This document shows, in pieces, positions 33,167 to 45,400 of a DNA stretch of 64,000 nucleotides. The notes below the pieces were generated by a model, which was not told where the DNA came from, made no database searches, and was given only the letters and a program-made list of their open reading frames with translations. Source of the DNA: Archilochus colubris (Eukaryota > Chordata > Aves > Apodiformes > Trochilidae). The translations under genes and the position numbers were made by a program. Numbering within the stretch: the stretch's first letter is position 1; the number at the start of each line of letters is the position of its first letter. The DNA lies in contig CM041084.1 of assembly GCA_023079485.1 (NCBI GenBank), positions 134,694,792 to 134,758,791 of the forward strand, in the 5' to 3' direction.

Positions 33167-34953
33167 CCTGTGTCTGTGGAAGAGCAAATAGTGAAGAATA
33201 TGGTAGTTAGAGAGGGTCATGTTTCATGAGCTAGGCTGACTTGGCAGATAGTGAAGAAAATGCAAAGGGGATACGTGTCCTCCAGAATTCAAGCAGAGCC
33301 TAGACATCCCTGAGTCCTGTGCTGTCAGATGTTTTTACCTTCAAACAGCACTATTCTTGTAGATAATAGGGTACTGGAGAATCGTTCTGCTGAAAACGAA
33401 ATTATCTTTTAGCAAGTCCAGTTATTTAGAAGAGAGTTAACTGCAAAGTGAAATTGCTAGAAAGAAAATTGGATCTTTCCTAGTTCAAACCAGGACACTT
33501 TTCATTCTCTGCCTCAAAACTGAGACAGTATCTGGGTTTAGAGTGTTGAACTCTGAATGTTTAAGATAGACATAGACTGTTTCTTAGGAAAATGTGGTTA
33601 TCTGGAAAGAATGTTTTTGCTTCATCAGTTCAGGATGTTGGTATCATCTCTTCTTCAACTATTATGCCAAAAAGGGAAAGAAAATAATATAATTATTCCT
33701 CCTATAGCAAAGTTTAAAGGTCTGCTGAAATTTTTCACATAATTTCCATATATTCTATGATAACAGAGAAACACTGGCAAGAGAGATATGAATACATTTT
33801 TTATTATTTCTTAATTTTTTTTGTAAGGAGTTCAGGCCAGTGTCACAAAACCATGTATTGCTTGTACCAGTATCGATTGTTTTTTTTCCGATTTTACTAA
33901 ATGACTTGAAGAGATAATAAATTTTGCGAGTTACAGAACTACTCAAATACTTGTAATGAAATTCCCCTAATTATACTCTGGAAGAAACTGCCATCAAAGC
34001 AGGAAAGGAAGCCATGCTAATGCACAGAACAATTAACATATATATGTAACTCCTGACTTCCATTCCTAGTGGTGTTTATCTATACACAAAATATTCCTGT
34101 TTTCAAGAACTAGGAAAAAAATTACTTCTTCAGTCTTATAACTTTATTTTGACATGGACATGTTGCTAATCCTTGACCTGGTGAGATTTTGCTGCTAGTT
34201 ATTTTTCAGCTACTTAAGAAATTACTTTTTACATGAAAGAGCATACTTCACTGTTCCAGCAGTGTGCTGTGCCTAACTGCTGTAATTAAGTCACATTTAT
34301 CCATTTAGACCATGATTTGGCTTTAGACCTTACCATTTCTCTGAGGGTGGTTTTCATTTATCTGTTGAAACACTTGTAGTTTAGCTGCAGGTCTGGTTTC
34401 CATTCTTCACTGATGTTTCCAGATTTCACAGATCTGTTTGATACGTATAAATTGTGGTATTTCATTTGTTTATATAAATTTCCATCAGAAATTCTCACGA
34501 ACAGATGTGTGTAAAATTGTTCCATGTTATAATTTTTGTCTCTTAAACATAAAGAAATTAAAAATATATATAAGAAAAACAATTTTTTCTGAAACTCTGT
34601 TTCTGAAGGGACATGAGATTATTTTAGGAGAAATTCTTGAGCAGTCTTGGGTTTTTTTGTTTTATTTTGTTTTTTAAGTAATCACAGTAATGGTGCTGCA
34701 AAACATCAGCCATAAATATTAATCTCTTACCATTACCCCAGGGGCTGTTTTTACTTCAATTTCTATTTTAGAATAAATTTTTTAGAAATTTTTGGAAGGA
34801 GAACATATTAAAGAAACAGTATTTTTTTCATGCAATACTGATTATTCTAAAATATTCCAGACATGTAAGGAATTGAGTAACTAATTCTCCATTTCAGTAA
34901 TGTGAACTCTAATTCTCTTCAGAAACTTCTTTTCTGAGTATTTCCTCCTTTTA
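32839..34953. other. Unique AT-rich sequence with long T run
   Basis: No gene recognised; the only repeat is the homopolymer listed next. Confidence 0.5.
33138..33166. repeat. Homopolymer of 29 T
   Basis: The longest uninterrupted homopolymer in the window. It is not next to a recognisable retroposon body. Confidence 0.97.
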
Positions 34954-35010
34954 GAATCATAGATTCATCATGGTTGGAAAGGACTTTCAAGATCATCAAC
35001 TCCTTGACTG
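34954..35010 (-). mobile_element. CR1 LINE 3' end remnant
   Basis: Plus strand 'agaatcatagattcatcatg' then 'gttggaaaggactttcaaga' and 'tcatcaactcc' are the reverse of a CR1 3' terminus. Only about 57 bp is left. Confidence 0.75.
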
Positions 35011-37435
35011 TTTCTTCTGCCTCAGAGTCTCACAAACTTGGAAAATGGGCAGTAAAATCACTCATACATTTGTTTGTTTTGAACATAAGGAAATAGCTGC
35101 TTTTGGAGAAGAGGAAACCATTCCTATCTACTTCATTGCAAAACAAGATTTAGTCTGTTCATAGTAAATGAAAATGGGAAAACTCCATTCTGAGAATCTT
35201 AAAAGATTCTAACTAACTAACTAACAAAAAACCCTCCTCTAACCAAAGCCTTTGAGGAACCATTATTTTAGCTAAAATCAGAACTGAAAGTCACATTGAT
35301 GTGTTATTTGGACCTTCATGTCAATCCATTCTATATAAGACAGTGGTATAAAGAAAACCTACTTTTGCACATCTGATTCTGAAATAAACACTTTTCACAT
35401 GATAAGATCATTTGCTTCATGTCCACTAACTTCACTTTTTCATTTTGCCTGACTGAATGTCAGTTTTATGAGTCAGAGCTATAGAAAACAAATATGTGCC
35501 AAGCATATCCTACAGAGCTGTAGCAACCAGTGAGCTTTCTCATCATCTTTACAGACTTTATTTAGGAGGCCATTTAAGAAACACTTTAAAAGAATTAAAC
35601 CAATCCAACAAACTGAAGCTGTAAGCACTAAAACGCTTGGAACTGTTTCTTTCACAACAGATGATATGTGGCCTGTATACATCACTTTTAGTTCTGAGGT
35701 TTTCAAAGTATATTCTAAAGAATAGTTTCTCGAGTGGGTAGACATAAGAGGCTGACAGAATGCACAAATTTACCCACCCTGTAGTTGCCAGTTTGTTTCA
35801 GCATAAATTCATATGTTTACAGTGTTTTGCAGCATAGTGTGTTTTGCTAATAATGATAATATCAGCAAAAAATCACAAAATTAATTCCAGTATTTTGCCA
35901 ACATATGTCAAAGCTGATGAGCAAGATCTCTCCCCTATATTATAAATATGGGAAACTTTGTGGGCAAAAATGTATTTTGGTAGATGATGCAGTATGTTTA
36001 CGACAATGAAAAATTGGTATCTGTTATGAGAAGCTGAGGCAGTTCTGTGCACTAGCCTGAGGTAAAAAAATGTATTTCACACATCTCATCTGATCGATAT
36101 TCAAGTCTGCATGAAGCAAGGAAGCCACTACTAAATCTTGTATCTTAAGGTTTTAAAATTAATGAAATTACATCTGGGTTTTAGAAAGTTAGATAACTTT
36201 ATAGTAGAAAATAATGCAGCTTTGGCACTTTATTTAAAAACAAAATATGCATAAAGCATACTTCTATATTTCTGTTCAATATAATTAAATCTGACAGAAA
36301 ACATATATTTAAACTCTCTGTCAGGTCTTCTTTGTTGGCAGACACCAAGGCACATATATAAAAACTATAGTGAAAAAAAGCCAATGAAAGCTAAAAATAT
36401 ACTGACATTAAAATCTAAAGGTAACTTTTTTTTTTTTCCCTCATGGACTAAAATCATAATTTCAAAATACCGCCTTTGTTCTGGGTAGCCAGACTGTGCA
36501 ATTTCTAGAAATTTACAAGTAGAATGTTGCCAAGCTCATAAATGTCTTGAAGGAAGCCAAACCATCTACATTTTTAAAAACAGAGATTTATTTAAATGCT
36601 TTCAGAAAGATTTGAACATTATTACAGTAAGAAAGCAAAATTGTGGAAGGCTGGATTACACTGATAAAATAAGAAAATTAACTATAAAATCTAATACTAT
36701 ATGAATCATAAAATTCTGACACAATGCCGTAACTATAAATTGATTCTCCCTCTGGCAATGAAAGTATACTGACCAAATAGTCTCCATCATTACTAATGGA
36801 AAATCTAGCTTGTACAGACACTAATTGATGCCATTACATGGACACAGCAGGCACAAATACAAAGACCCATAATACTGACTTTAATTATTAGTTCCTCAAG
36901 AATGTGGTATAGAATTCTCATGTGAAAAGGTTTCACAGATGCCAGCCCTGGTTCACCTCTGAATATAAATGCTGACAATTAATTGCTATGACAACCACAT
37001 TTGCAAGTGTTAGTTTCTGTGATGATAAACACAAATGCTTGATGAATTATGCATCAAATACATCTCATAGACTGTTCTGGGCCTGCTCCTAGGGAAGAAA
37101 TCACAGCACTTAGAGCTTGGTGGTATATAAGGAACAAATGAACCTCTTAACTGAAACAGTGATAAGGAAGTCAATTAAAGAAAATGTGTTAGCTTCTTAT
37201 GTGAACATTACCAAACTTAAAAAAGGGAAAAAAGGATTTTCTTAAAACATGGTAAGTCTCTAGGTTAGAGTGGTAAGTGAACAGCCTTCAGTGTGGGCCC
37301 AGCAATTTTAATTAACTGTAGTATGGATAATAATGATGCCTAAAAGCAGAGCTGATATCAATGGTGATTAAACCCTCTATATTGCTTCACCAATAGACTA
37401 GCTATTCGGGAACTGTATTATAGATTCCATTTATC
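35011..37435. other. Unique sequence, possible conserved noncoding DNA
   Basis: No gene recognised. About 36640-37230 has the look of a conserved noncoding element, with homeodomain-like TAATTA/TAATTG words and 'gatgaattatgcatcaaat' (POU-like). Alignment is needed. Confidence 0.4.
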
Positions 37436-37745
37436 ACAGAATCCTTCTGGTTGGGAAAGAACTTTTAGATCATTGACTTCAAAAAACAGCCCCAGTTCCC
37501 TCAGACTCTCCTCATCAGACCTGTTCTCCAGACCCTTCACTAACTTGGTTGCCCTTCTCTGGACTCATTTCTGCACCCTGATGTCTGTCTTAGGAGCCCA
37601 GGACTGTACTTGAGATCCAGTTTGGTGCCAAGTACAATGGAACAATCACGTCCCTAGTCCTGCTGGCCACATTTTCTTTATGCAATCCAGAATGATGCAA
37701 TCCAGGCCTTCTTAACCACATGGGCACACTGCTGCCCCATATTTA
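37436..37745 (-). mobile_element. CR1 LINE fragment, inverted to its neighbour
   Basis: Plus strand 'cacagaatccttctggttgg' is the reverse of the CR1 3' tip. It jumps to 'cagttccctcagactctcct', 'ggttgcccttctctggactc' and 'ccacatgggcacactgctg' (reverse of ORF2 C-terminus). About 300 bp of 3' UTR and coding sequence is missing between 37480 and 37490. Confidence 0.85.
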
Positions 37746-37756
37746 GATGTACATTT

Positions 37757-37985
37757 AGATGTACTGTGCAGCTCTGGAGTCCTCAGTACAAGAAAGAAAT
37801 AGACCTGTTGAAGGGAGTCCAGACTAGGACCACATAAATTATCAGACAGATGGAGCACTTCTTCTGTGAAGACAAACTGAGAGAGTTGGAGTTAAGACTG
37901 GAGAGCAGGAGATTCTGGGGAGACCTCATTGCAAACTTTCAATACCTAATTAGGGGCTTATAAGAATGGTGGGGACCATCACTAT
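37757..37985 (+). mobile_element. CR1 LINE fragment
   Basis: Sense ORF2 C-terminus: 'gcagctctggagtcctcagt', 'gagtccagactaggaccac', 'actgagagagttggagtta' and 'ggggagacctcattgcaa'. It lies head to head with the preceding minus fragment and has no CR1 3' tip. Confidence 0.8.
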
Positions 37986-38035
37986 CTAATCTCTGGTCTA
38001 TAATTTTCCAGAAAATATCAGATCTTTATGAACAC

Positions 38036-38051
38036 TTTTTTTTTTTTTTTT
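38036..38051. repeat. Homopolymer of 16 T
   Basis: Lies between the inverted CR1 pieces and the long CR1 copy. Confidence 0.95.
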
Positions 38052-38084
38052 CCCAATCCTCTTTTCTTCTCATTGTGAAGCTAA

Positions 38085-39536
38085 TTCAAAAGTTCTGGCA
38101 GGCTGGCCAACTTGGTGAGGCAATCTTTAAACTGAAATACTCAGAGGCAGAGGTCCAAAGTGGCAGTGCTTGCACCACTTCAACCAGCTGGGCATAATCT
38201 TTGAGAATTCATGGGGATCAGGGGATGATCCACAAGACCGGAAGAAGGTTTATGTAAACTACATATACAAGAAAGGCTTAAAGTAGGATCCAGGAAATCA
38301 TTGGCACATCAGTCTTACTTCATTCCCTGAGAAAATTAGGGAATAAATCCTCCTGGGGGCTACCGCAAGTCAAATGAAGCATCTGACTGGGAAAAGCCAG
38401 CATGGATTCACCAAGAGCAAATTGCACTTGACAAATCTGATTACCTTCTGTGTTGAAGGAACTTGCTCAGTTGATATGGGGGGAGCAATGGACATTGTCT
38501 ACTTGGATTTCTCTTTCCTCATTTATGGCTTTTCATAGCCTTTTCCCCGAGAAACTGATATGTTATGGTCTAGACAACTGGTCCGTGTGATGGGTGGAGA
38601 GCTGGCTGACAAACTGCACTCTGAAGGTGGTGGCAAATAGCTCCTTTTCAACTGGAAATCTGTCACGAGCAAGATCCCCCAGAGATCAATATTAGGCACA
38701 ATACTGTTTACTATCTTTTTAAGTGACATGGACAATGGGATCAAATGGAAAGGACACTTTGGAAGGCAACGTCACCCCATAGGAACACCTAGGTAGGTTG
38801 GAAGAGTGGACTTACAACCTATGAAGTTCAAAAATGTGAAGTATAAGGTCTTTCTGGGAGAAAAATAACTCAGGAGTGTAACGCAGGCTGGGAACTACCT
38901 GGAGAGCAGCTCTGTGGAAAGGGACCTGGGGCTCCAGGTGAACAAGCTCTGTAAGAGTAAACATTGTGCTGCTGTGGCAAAGAAAGACAACAGTGTGTGG
39001 GGTTACATTAACAGGGGTATCATCAAGTCATAATTTCAGTCTGCTTAGTGCTTGTCAGAACACACTTGAATACTGTTTTCAATTTTGGTGCCTTCTATAC
39101 ATAAACATGTGGACAGGCTGAAGAGGGTCCAGAGAAGGGCCACAGGCATGATCAAAGGACTGGGAAGTCTGCCATATACAGAAAGTCTGAGAGAACTGGC
39201 TTGGTTCAGGCTTGACAAAAGATGGTTTAGACTCCATTTCAGTAGTTGAAGGGTGGTTGCAAATACAATGAGGACTCCCTTTTTACAATGAGTCACATGG
39301 AAAAGATGAGAGGTAATGGGAACCAGTTACTTCTGGTACTCTTATTCTAGGGAAAAGGGAGAACAAACAGCCATTAGAATAATCTCTCCAGAGGTGTGGT
39401 GGATTCCCCAACATTGGAAACTTTTAAGAACTGGTTGGACAGGCTGCTAGAACATCTTGTCTAGATGATGCTTTTGCTAAGAAAGGTTGGACCAGATGAT
39501 CCTTGACGTCCCTTCCAACAGAGTATTCTACGATTA
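38085..39536 (+). mobile_element. Long old CR1 LINE, RT to 3' end
   Basis: About 1.45 kb of sense CR1. It opens with a region before RT ('catggggatcaggggatgat', 'tatacaagaaaggcttaaag'), continues through RT ('ccagcatggattcaccaaga', 'gtctacttggatttc', 'gatcccccagagatcaata') and the C-terminus ('gaggtccagagaagg'-like text near 39125), and ends 'cgtcccttccaacagagtat' then 'tctacgatta'. Many stops and indels mark it as one of the oldest CR1 copies here. It is the longest contiguous CR1 in the window. Confidence 0.9.
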
Positions 39537-42169
39537 TTTGCCATCACATTTTGTAGTTTAATGAGTTCATGTTCATCTACTATTTCTTCAGTTAGTATGA
39601 TAAAGTTGTGGCAAGTCACTATTATCTGGATTAGTAGCTTTGAATCTCTTCTCTTGATTCATATATGAGAAAGTTCCTCAGATTAGTTCTCTTTTCTCTG
39701 TTGAAGAAACATCTTAAATTTCTCTGTAGTGAACACAAATTGTCTTTCTTCAGTATGGTTTCTCTTATGTATGCTACCTTTTCTTCTTAACTATATACTG
39801 GGTTAGTGCTAGCCAGTGAAAGTTGTTTGCTTATTATAAGTTGAAACATTTTATTATTAGTTTTAATGGCTTGAGCAATTTTCTTCCTCAAGTGTCTAGG
39901 TTCATTTCTACTCATTTTGATAAGATTTCTACATTTGAAGGGTATGTTTTACTCACTAATGGCCTCTTCTATGCTGCTTTCTAATCATGCTGAGGAATTA
40001 TTTTCTTCTTTATGTGGTCCTTTCAAAGTCCATTTGTACATCAATCTACATTTAGCCTGAGCTTTTAATATTATATCCTTCTGTAAGCACACAATGAATA
40101 ATCATTTCAGTCTTTCAGGTGAGCACTTTAATTCCTTTCCAATGAATTTCTTCATCTTTAAAGCTGAAAAGTTGAACTTTTTGCTTTTCCAGCTATTGTT
40201 AGAAAACAGAAATCTGTTTTATGTGGCTTTTTTGGGTTTTTTTTGGTTGGTTGGTTGGGTTTTTTGGGGGGAGGGAGGTGGGGTAGGGCTTTTTGCTTCT
40301 TTGTTTGGTTGCTTTTCCCTAATGTGAACTGGCTTTTAAATTCCAATATCTAGAACTAGGTCTTGGGCACTTTTCAGGATTAAATCAAATATTTTTTTCT
40401 TATGTTAGTTTTCCAAGTTATTACATCAAGAAATGACTGACAGGTTTTAAACACCTCATCTTCATCATGTCCTGATGTGTAATTTCTCTGGCCTGTATAG
40501 TATCAGCCTACAGTTATTACTTTGTTTTTAGTTTTGACAGATTGTGTCATCTGCTGTAGCACTTCATGATCCTTGTCCTAATCATTCACCCATGTCTGGG
40601 AAGCCATGCCAGGTCCCTGCATACCCTGGAACCAGGTCAGGCATGTGCACAGTGCATCAGTGGATTTGCTGTCCTGTTTAAAACTGCAATATTTAGATGA
40701 ATTGCTGCTTGACATGAACAATCAAACAACAATGATCTCATGTTTTGCTAGTCCTTGTATTATCTATTTCCTCCCTTTCCTTTTCTCATTTCTTCCCCCT
40801 TGACCACTCTGAACCCCTCCCAAATAAATTCTCTGAATTACCTCTTTCACCATTGGTTCCTAGCTACATTTTAGCTGAGAACTGATATTTGTAATACTGT
40901 TAATGAGTGATCTTGGTGGTGCATAGAATTGCTGGCATGGTTACCCTTGTACTGCTGGCCTTGGCAATTCCACTCCCTGAAAGGCTCCAGCAACCTCTCC
41001 AAGGGCTTGTGAGGTTTAGTCCTTTCACATGAAACTCCTTTTATACACTTGTGAGATCCAGATGTCTTTCACAGAGATGCCTGTAACTTTTGTCAGACTT
41101 TCACAGTTATCTGTTTCATCCAGGTGTTTTCTTATGTCAAGTACAGTGCAATTAGATTAACCTCAGTCTAGGGCCAAATAAGTGTCTCTTATCTTATGTT
41201 CTATCTGCAGCCTTACCACTACAGGAAAGGTCAAGCTTAAAGGAAAGGCTTGGACTGCTCTCAAAGAGGTGCCAGATGAGTATTATAAATTTACTCATTA
41301 GTAACAAGATTTTATGGATTGGATGTCTTGTTCATTTATATTTCTAATCCCATTGATTCCTCTAAAAGACTACAGAAAATATAGACAGTTACAACAAGGT
41401 AAATGCCCTAACACTGAATGATTATACCAGCTCATATGTAGTAGCACTAACAAAAAGAGAGTCAACAGAGCTACTCTTTGCCTGACACATAGAAATCATA
41501 AAACTAGATGTCTGAATTTGAAGAGACCAAGAAGTTACTTCTATATAAAAAAGGTCATTTGTCTGTATAGCTTTATAAAATCTTTGGAAATTGAGAAAAA
41601 ACTTGAAAACACTGGATACAGGGCTTCAAAGGATTGGTCAGGTGAATCCTGAGAATTACTACAGGAAATAAGCAAAGATTAATATAGAAATAGAGTGAAT
41701 CAAATAATTACATCCTCCCATAATACAAAACCCAGCAGTATCACTAGAAGCCTGCCGGGGAAAGTAAAACCCACATGTCCAGGAGCCATAATGCTTCTCA
41801 TGGGCTTAAAATTAAATTTTGGAAATTATGAAGTAGTCATTGAAGGTTGGAAGGATGAATGAAAAAGGCAGTTTGTGTAGTAGAGCTAAGTCACAGGTGT
41901 CATCAGACAGTTTTGACAGTTTTTAGTTGCATCATTCTATCTATCAGGAGGAAATTCTTATACCATTTTTGGCTGGTATTGTGCTTCAAGCTTTCTACTG
42001 CTCATTTTGGTTTCTGTCTGGAGGGGAAAACTGAAACAAGTTGTCAGTATCCTGAGTATAATATAGACAGGAGGTGTATGCTTCTGTTTTGATAGGACAA
42101 GCAAGCTGCGGGCATTAATGTTTTTTTTTTCCTTCCTCACTTAATTTTCTCAATGACTCTTGTCGAAAG
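39537..42169. other. Unique sequence with a G/T-rich patch
   Basis: No gene recognised. The G/T-rich patch at 40226-40320 includes a G-quadruplex motif (next entry). Confidence 0.5.
40266..40288 (+). repeat. G-quadruplex-type motif
   Basis: Four G runs of at least three with loops of one to four bases (GGGGGG-A-GGG-AGGT-GGGG-TA-GGG). It is preceded by GGTTGGTTGGTTGGG. It stands out in otherwise AT-rich DNA. Confidence 0.8.
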
Positions 42170-42450
42170 CAGGCACATCTTCAGCTAGATCCAGTGGCTC
42201 AGAGTCTTGCCCAACCTGACCTTAAATACTCCTAGGGATGTAGCATCTACCAGCCCTGTGAGCAAACTGGTCCAGTGTTTCACTGCTCACATCATAAAAA
42301 AATTTCTTCCTTATATTTAGTCTTCATAAACTCTCTGTCTCAAGTCATTACCCCTTGTCCTATCACTACAGGCTCTACTAAAAAGCCTGTCCCAATCTTT
42401 CTTATTAAGCGCTGAAAGGTTACAAGAATGTGTCCCCAGAGCTTCTCTTA
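42170..42450 (-). mobile_element. CR1-like LINE tail, old
   Basis: Plus strand 'cttgcccaacctgaccttaa', 'gcatctaccagccctgtga', 'tccagtgtttcactgctcac', 'atttcttccttatatttag' and 'attaccccttgtcctatcac' are the reverse of a CR1 3' region. The signature 3' tip is lost. Confidence 0.85.
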
Positions 42451-45400
42451 CTACAAGTTACATAAAAATGTTAACAGTACTTGTTAAAAACAAATACCCC
42501 AAGTTAAAGAAAGCTCAAAAAGGCTCAGTAACTTTTATATGGTTATTAGACAAATGCTGTTAGAGATAAATAAGCTAAAACAAAGTTATGAAGAAGGCAA
42601 AATAATTTCAGAGAAAATGAGTGTGATAGACCCAGTCCTTGATGTTGGCTTAATACAAAGAGTAGGCTATTGTGAATGCCAGTGCTTTATTAAATGAATA
42701 TAAAGCTAAAAGGTCTTTGACAAGGGAGAGGTTCTTCTGTCTTTTAAATATTTGTATTAGAATTGAGGTTTGCTCTTGCCTGAACTACAGTGCTGCCATA
42801 GAAAGAAAAGCAGACTCTTTAGAATGGATGCAACCCTCCTCCACACTGGATCGTCTTCTAGAATACTGTCATGAAGCATTCATGGAGAAGAGCAGGGAAG
42901 ATCTGACTCTACAGATAAATTTCCCATAATATGACACAGGCCAAATATGCTGACTTATCCTAGTGTATTGCAACTACTCCAGCACCTGATATAGGAGAGA
43001 GCATAACGAAGAATTAGAACCCGTTAGCAAAGAATTCAAGTTCTTAAGCCCTCAGTATAGCAAAAAGTAAACCAAAAAAATTCTCAAGAAAATAGCTTGT
43101 TACAGTGGTTGAATTATTTTAATGACACATGATCAACTGCTCCTCAGTTTTGAGCAGAATAAACTCAAAAGTTTTGAGCAGGGGCTGTTACATTTCACAC
43201 ATGGCCATCAGATGGTAGTTATTGCTCCTAAAAATAGAGCACTAAAAATATGAGCCTCAGAAAACTTCATATAAAGCAATCAATACTTCCATAGATGTAC
43301 TAGAATTAATTTCAGGTTTAAATGTCTCCTCTTTATAATTGCATAATGTTACTGATTCATGGTCATATTGCGATCAACTGATATGTTCTCATATATCTCT
43401 TCCTTTTTGTATTTTAGAATGGATTGTTCAGTTTATCTGAGAAATTTTTACCAGTCTGTAAAAAAAAAAAAAGATACATGCCTTTAATATATTTATTATA
43501 TTTCCTTTGTCTCATTTCAAATTCAGCCCATTTTTAAAACCACTCTTTTATCTTCATCTATCTTTATATTGATTATATGCCATTTGTGAAAGGTCACTAA
43601 TGGAAATACGAAACTAAATTAGTTCCTAAAAATCCTTGAGGGATGCTATCTTCCTCTTTGTTTGTTATGGATCTCCAATTTTTGTAATTAGACAGCAAGA
43701 GAGGCATAAAATATGTATGTGCCATTATGTTATGCAATCATTTCTTAGATTTTCATTATGCAGGCTAGATATCTTTAACAGCATTTTAAATTCCTTTCTT
43801 TTAATTCAGATTGCTTTTTTCTTTTCAGTGACCTACTGCATGTCATTGCACTTATATTATTTTTGAAATGTTGGTTAACTAAACTTTAGTTTGTTAGGGT
43901 AGTTCTGCATCAAAGGAGAAATCACCTCTCATTTCTAATTTCCCCTAATGTCAAGAAAAGTGAAGAAAATGTATCAGCATCATGTGGTTTGTAAATCTGT
44001 ATTCAAGCGTGCTGTTCCATAAACTAAGTTCCTGATATGTAAACATACTCAGCAAATAAACATCTGTCATGTTTGCCATCTGTGCTAAACTCATCAATAC
44101 CCCTCTTTAAGAAAACAAAATCATCTCCTCCCCAAAGCAATTTTACCAGGGGAGAATGTTCCTTTCCTGAAACATTTATCTGAAAAGAAACAGCCAATAT
44201 TTCTATAGAGGATTTTTTTTTTAATTAATTTTTTAGGTTTTTTTGGTTTTGGTTTTGTTTGTTTTAAAACTGAATCAAGCATTAAGATCATGAAGCTGTC
44301 TTGTAGGTATGAAATCAACTTTTTTTTTACAGTGTGACTTACAGTCATTGTTGTCATTTTCATTGTTAAATCCTGCACGTTGTTTGCAGAGTTGTGGAAT
44401 ACAGAAGTTTCTTTACTGTCACCAAAATTCTGCTCAAATCTTCCATTGGTGCTTTTTCATGGCCAAGATTGTAATAGCTGTTTGGACTAACATGCACACC
44501 ACGAAAAATGAATGTAACATTGAAGAAATAGTTGAAAGACTGGTCTCATAGTAGTGAAAAAATGTGCTAGAATTTAGAATAGGAAAGAAATGCCTTAAGG
44601 ATCTAATGGGCACCCATTTCATGAGAGAAGCAGGAAGTGTGTGATAATAAGCTAGATAGTAGGTAATAGAGGAGAAAGAACTCCTGACAAAAATGGAGGG
44701 AAAAATATCTAGACTGTATCAGGTAATAAATGGACCAGGAACAGAATTCTATCAATGGACCACACAAAACAGCTCGTTTTTTTCATAGACCATGAAATAA
44801 TGAACTCTGAAACCTTCACTACCTTTTTGTGAAATCAAAACATAAGAAAATCTGTGGCTATAAAATTTTACTGACTTATTTATAAAGCAGTGTTATATTT
44901 TTTTGTAAGAGAGAGTTCCCTACAAATATATAATATTTCTTTAATTAAATAAATGTCACTGTAATAAATTTAGGCTCATTCCTTGAAGGTTTGTGTGAGT
45001 GTTTGATGTTTGATATTCTGTTAATTTATTTGTTTTGTCTTTTTGGGTTGGGAGCAAAAGAAAGGTGATGTGTTTATTTTCATAGAAAAGGAACAGAAGA
45101 GATAAGAGACAATGTTGTTTGGATAGCTTTCCAAACAAAGTACAACCCTTCTTTAACATGAAAGCCATCCGTTCCCTAGTTATAAGTCCTCCACAAAAAA
45201 TCTAGCCATTATTGGTAAATAGCACCAATAATTTAGTTTTTGGCTAAAGCTTCCACTTTCATTGTGTGTTCATATTATGAAGATCTCTGTGTGAACACGC
45301 AGAATTAAACCCCAGCTATTACTTTCTGCTAGTTACATAAATGTATCAAAATTATATTACAAATAAGAGGTTACAAAGCTAAACCAAACTTTAATAGGTA

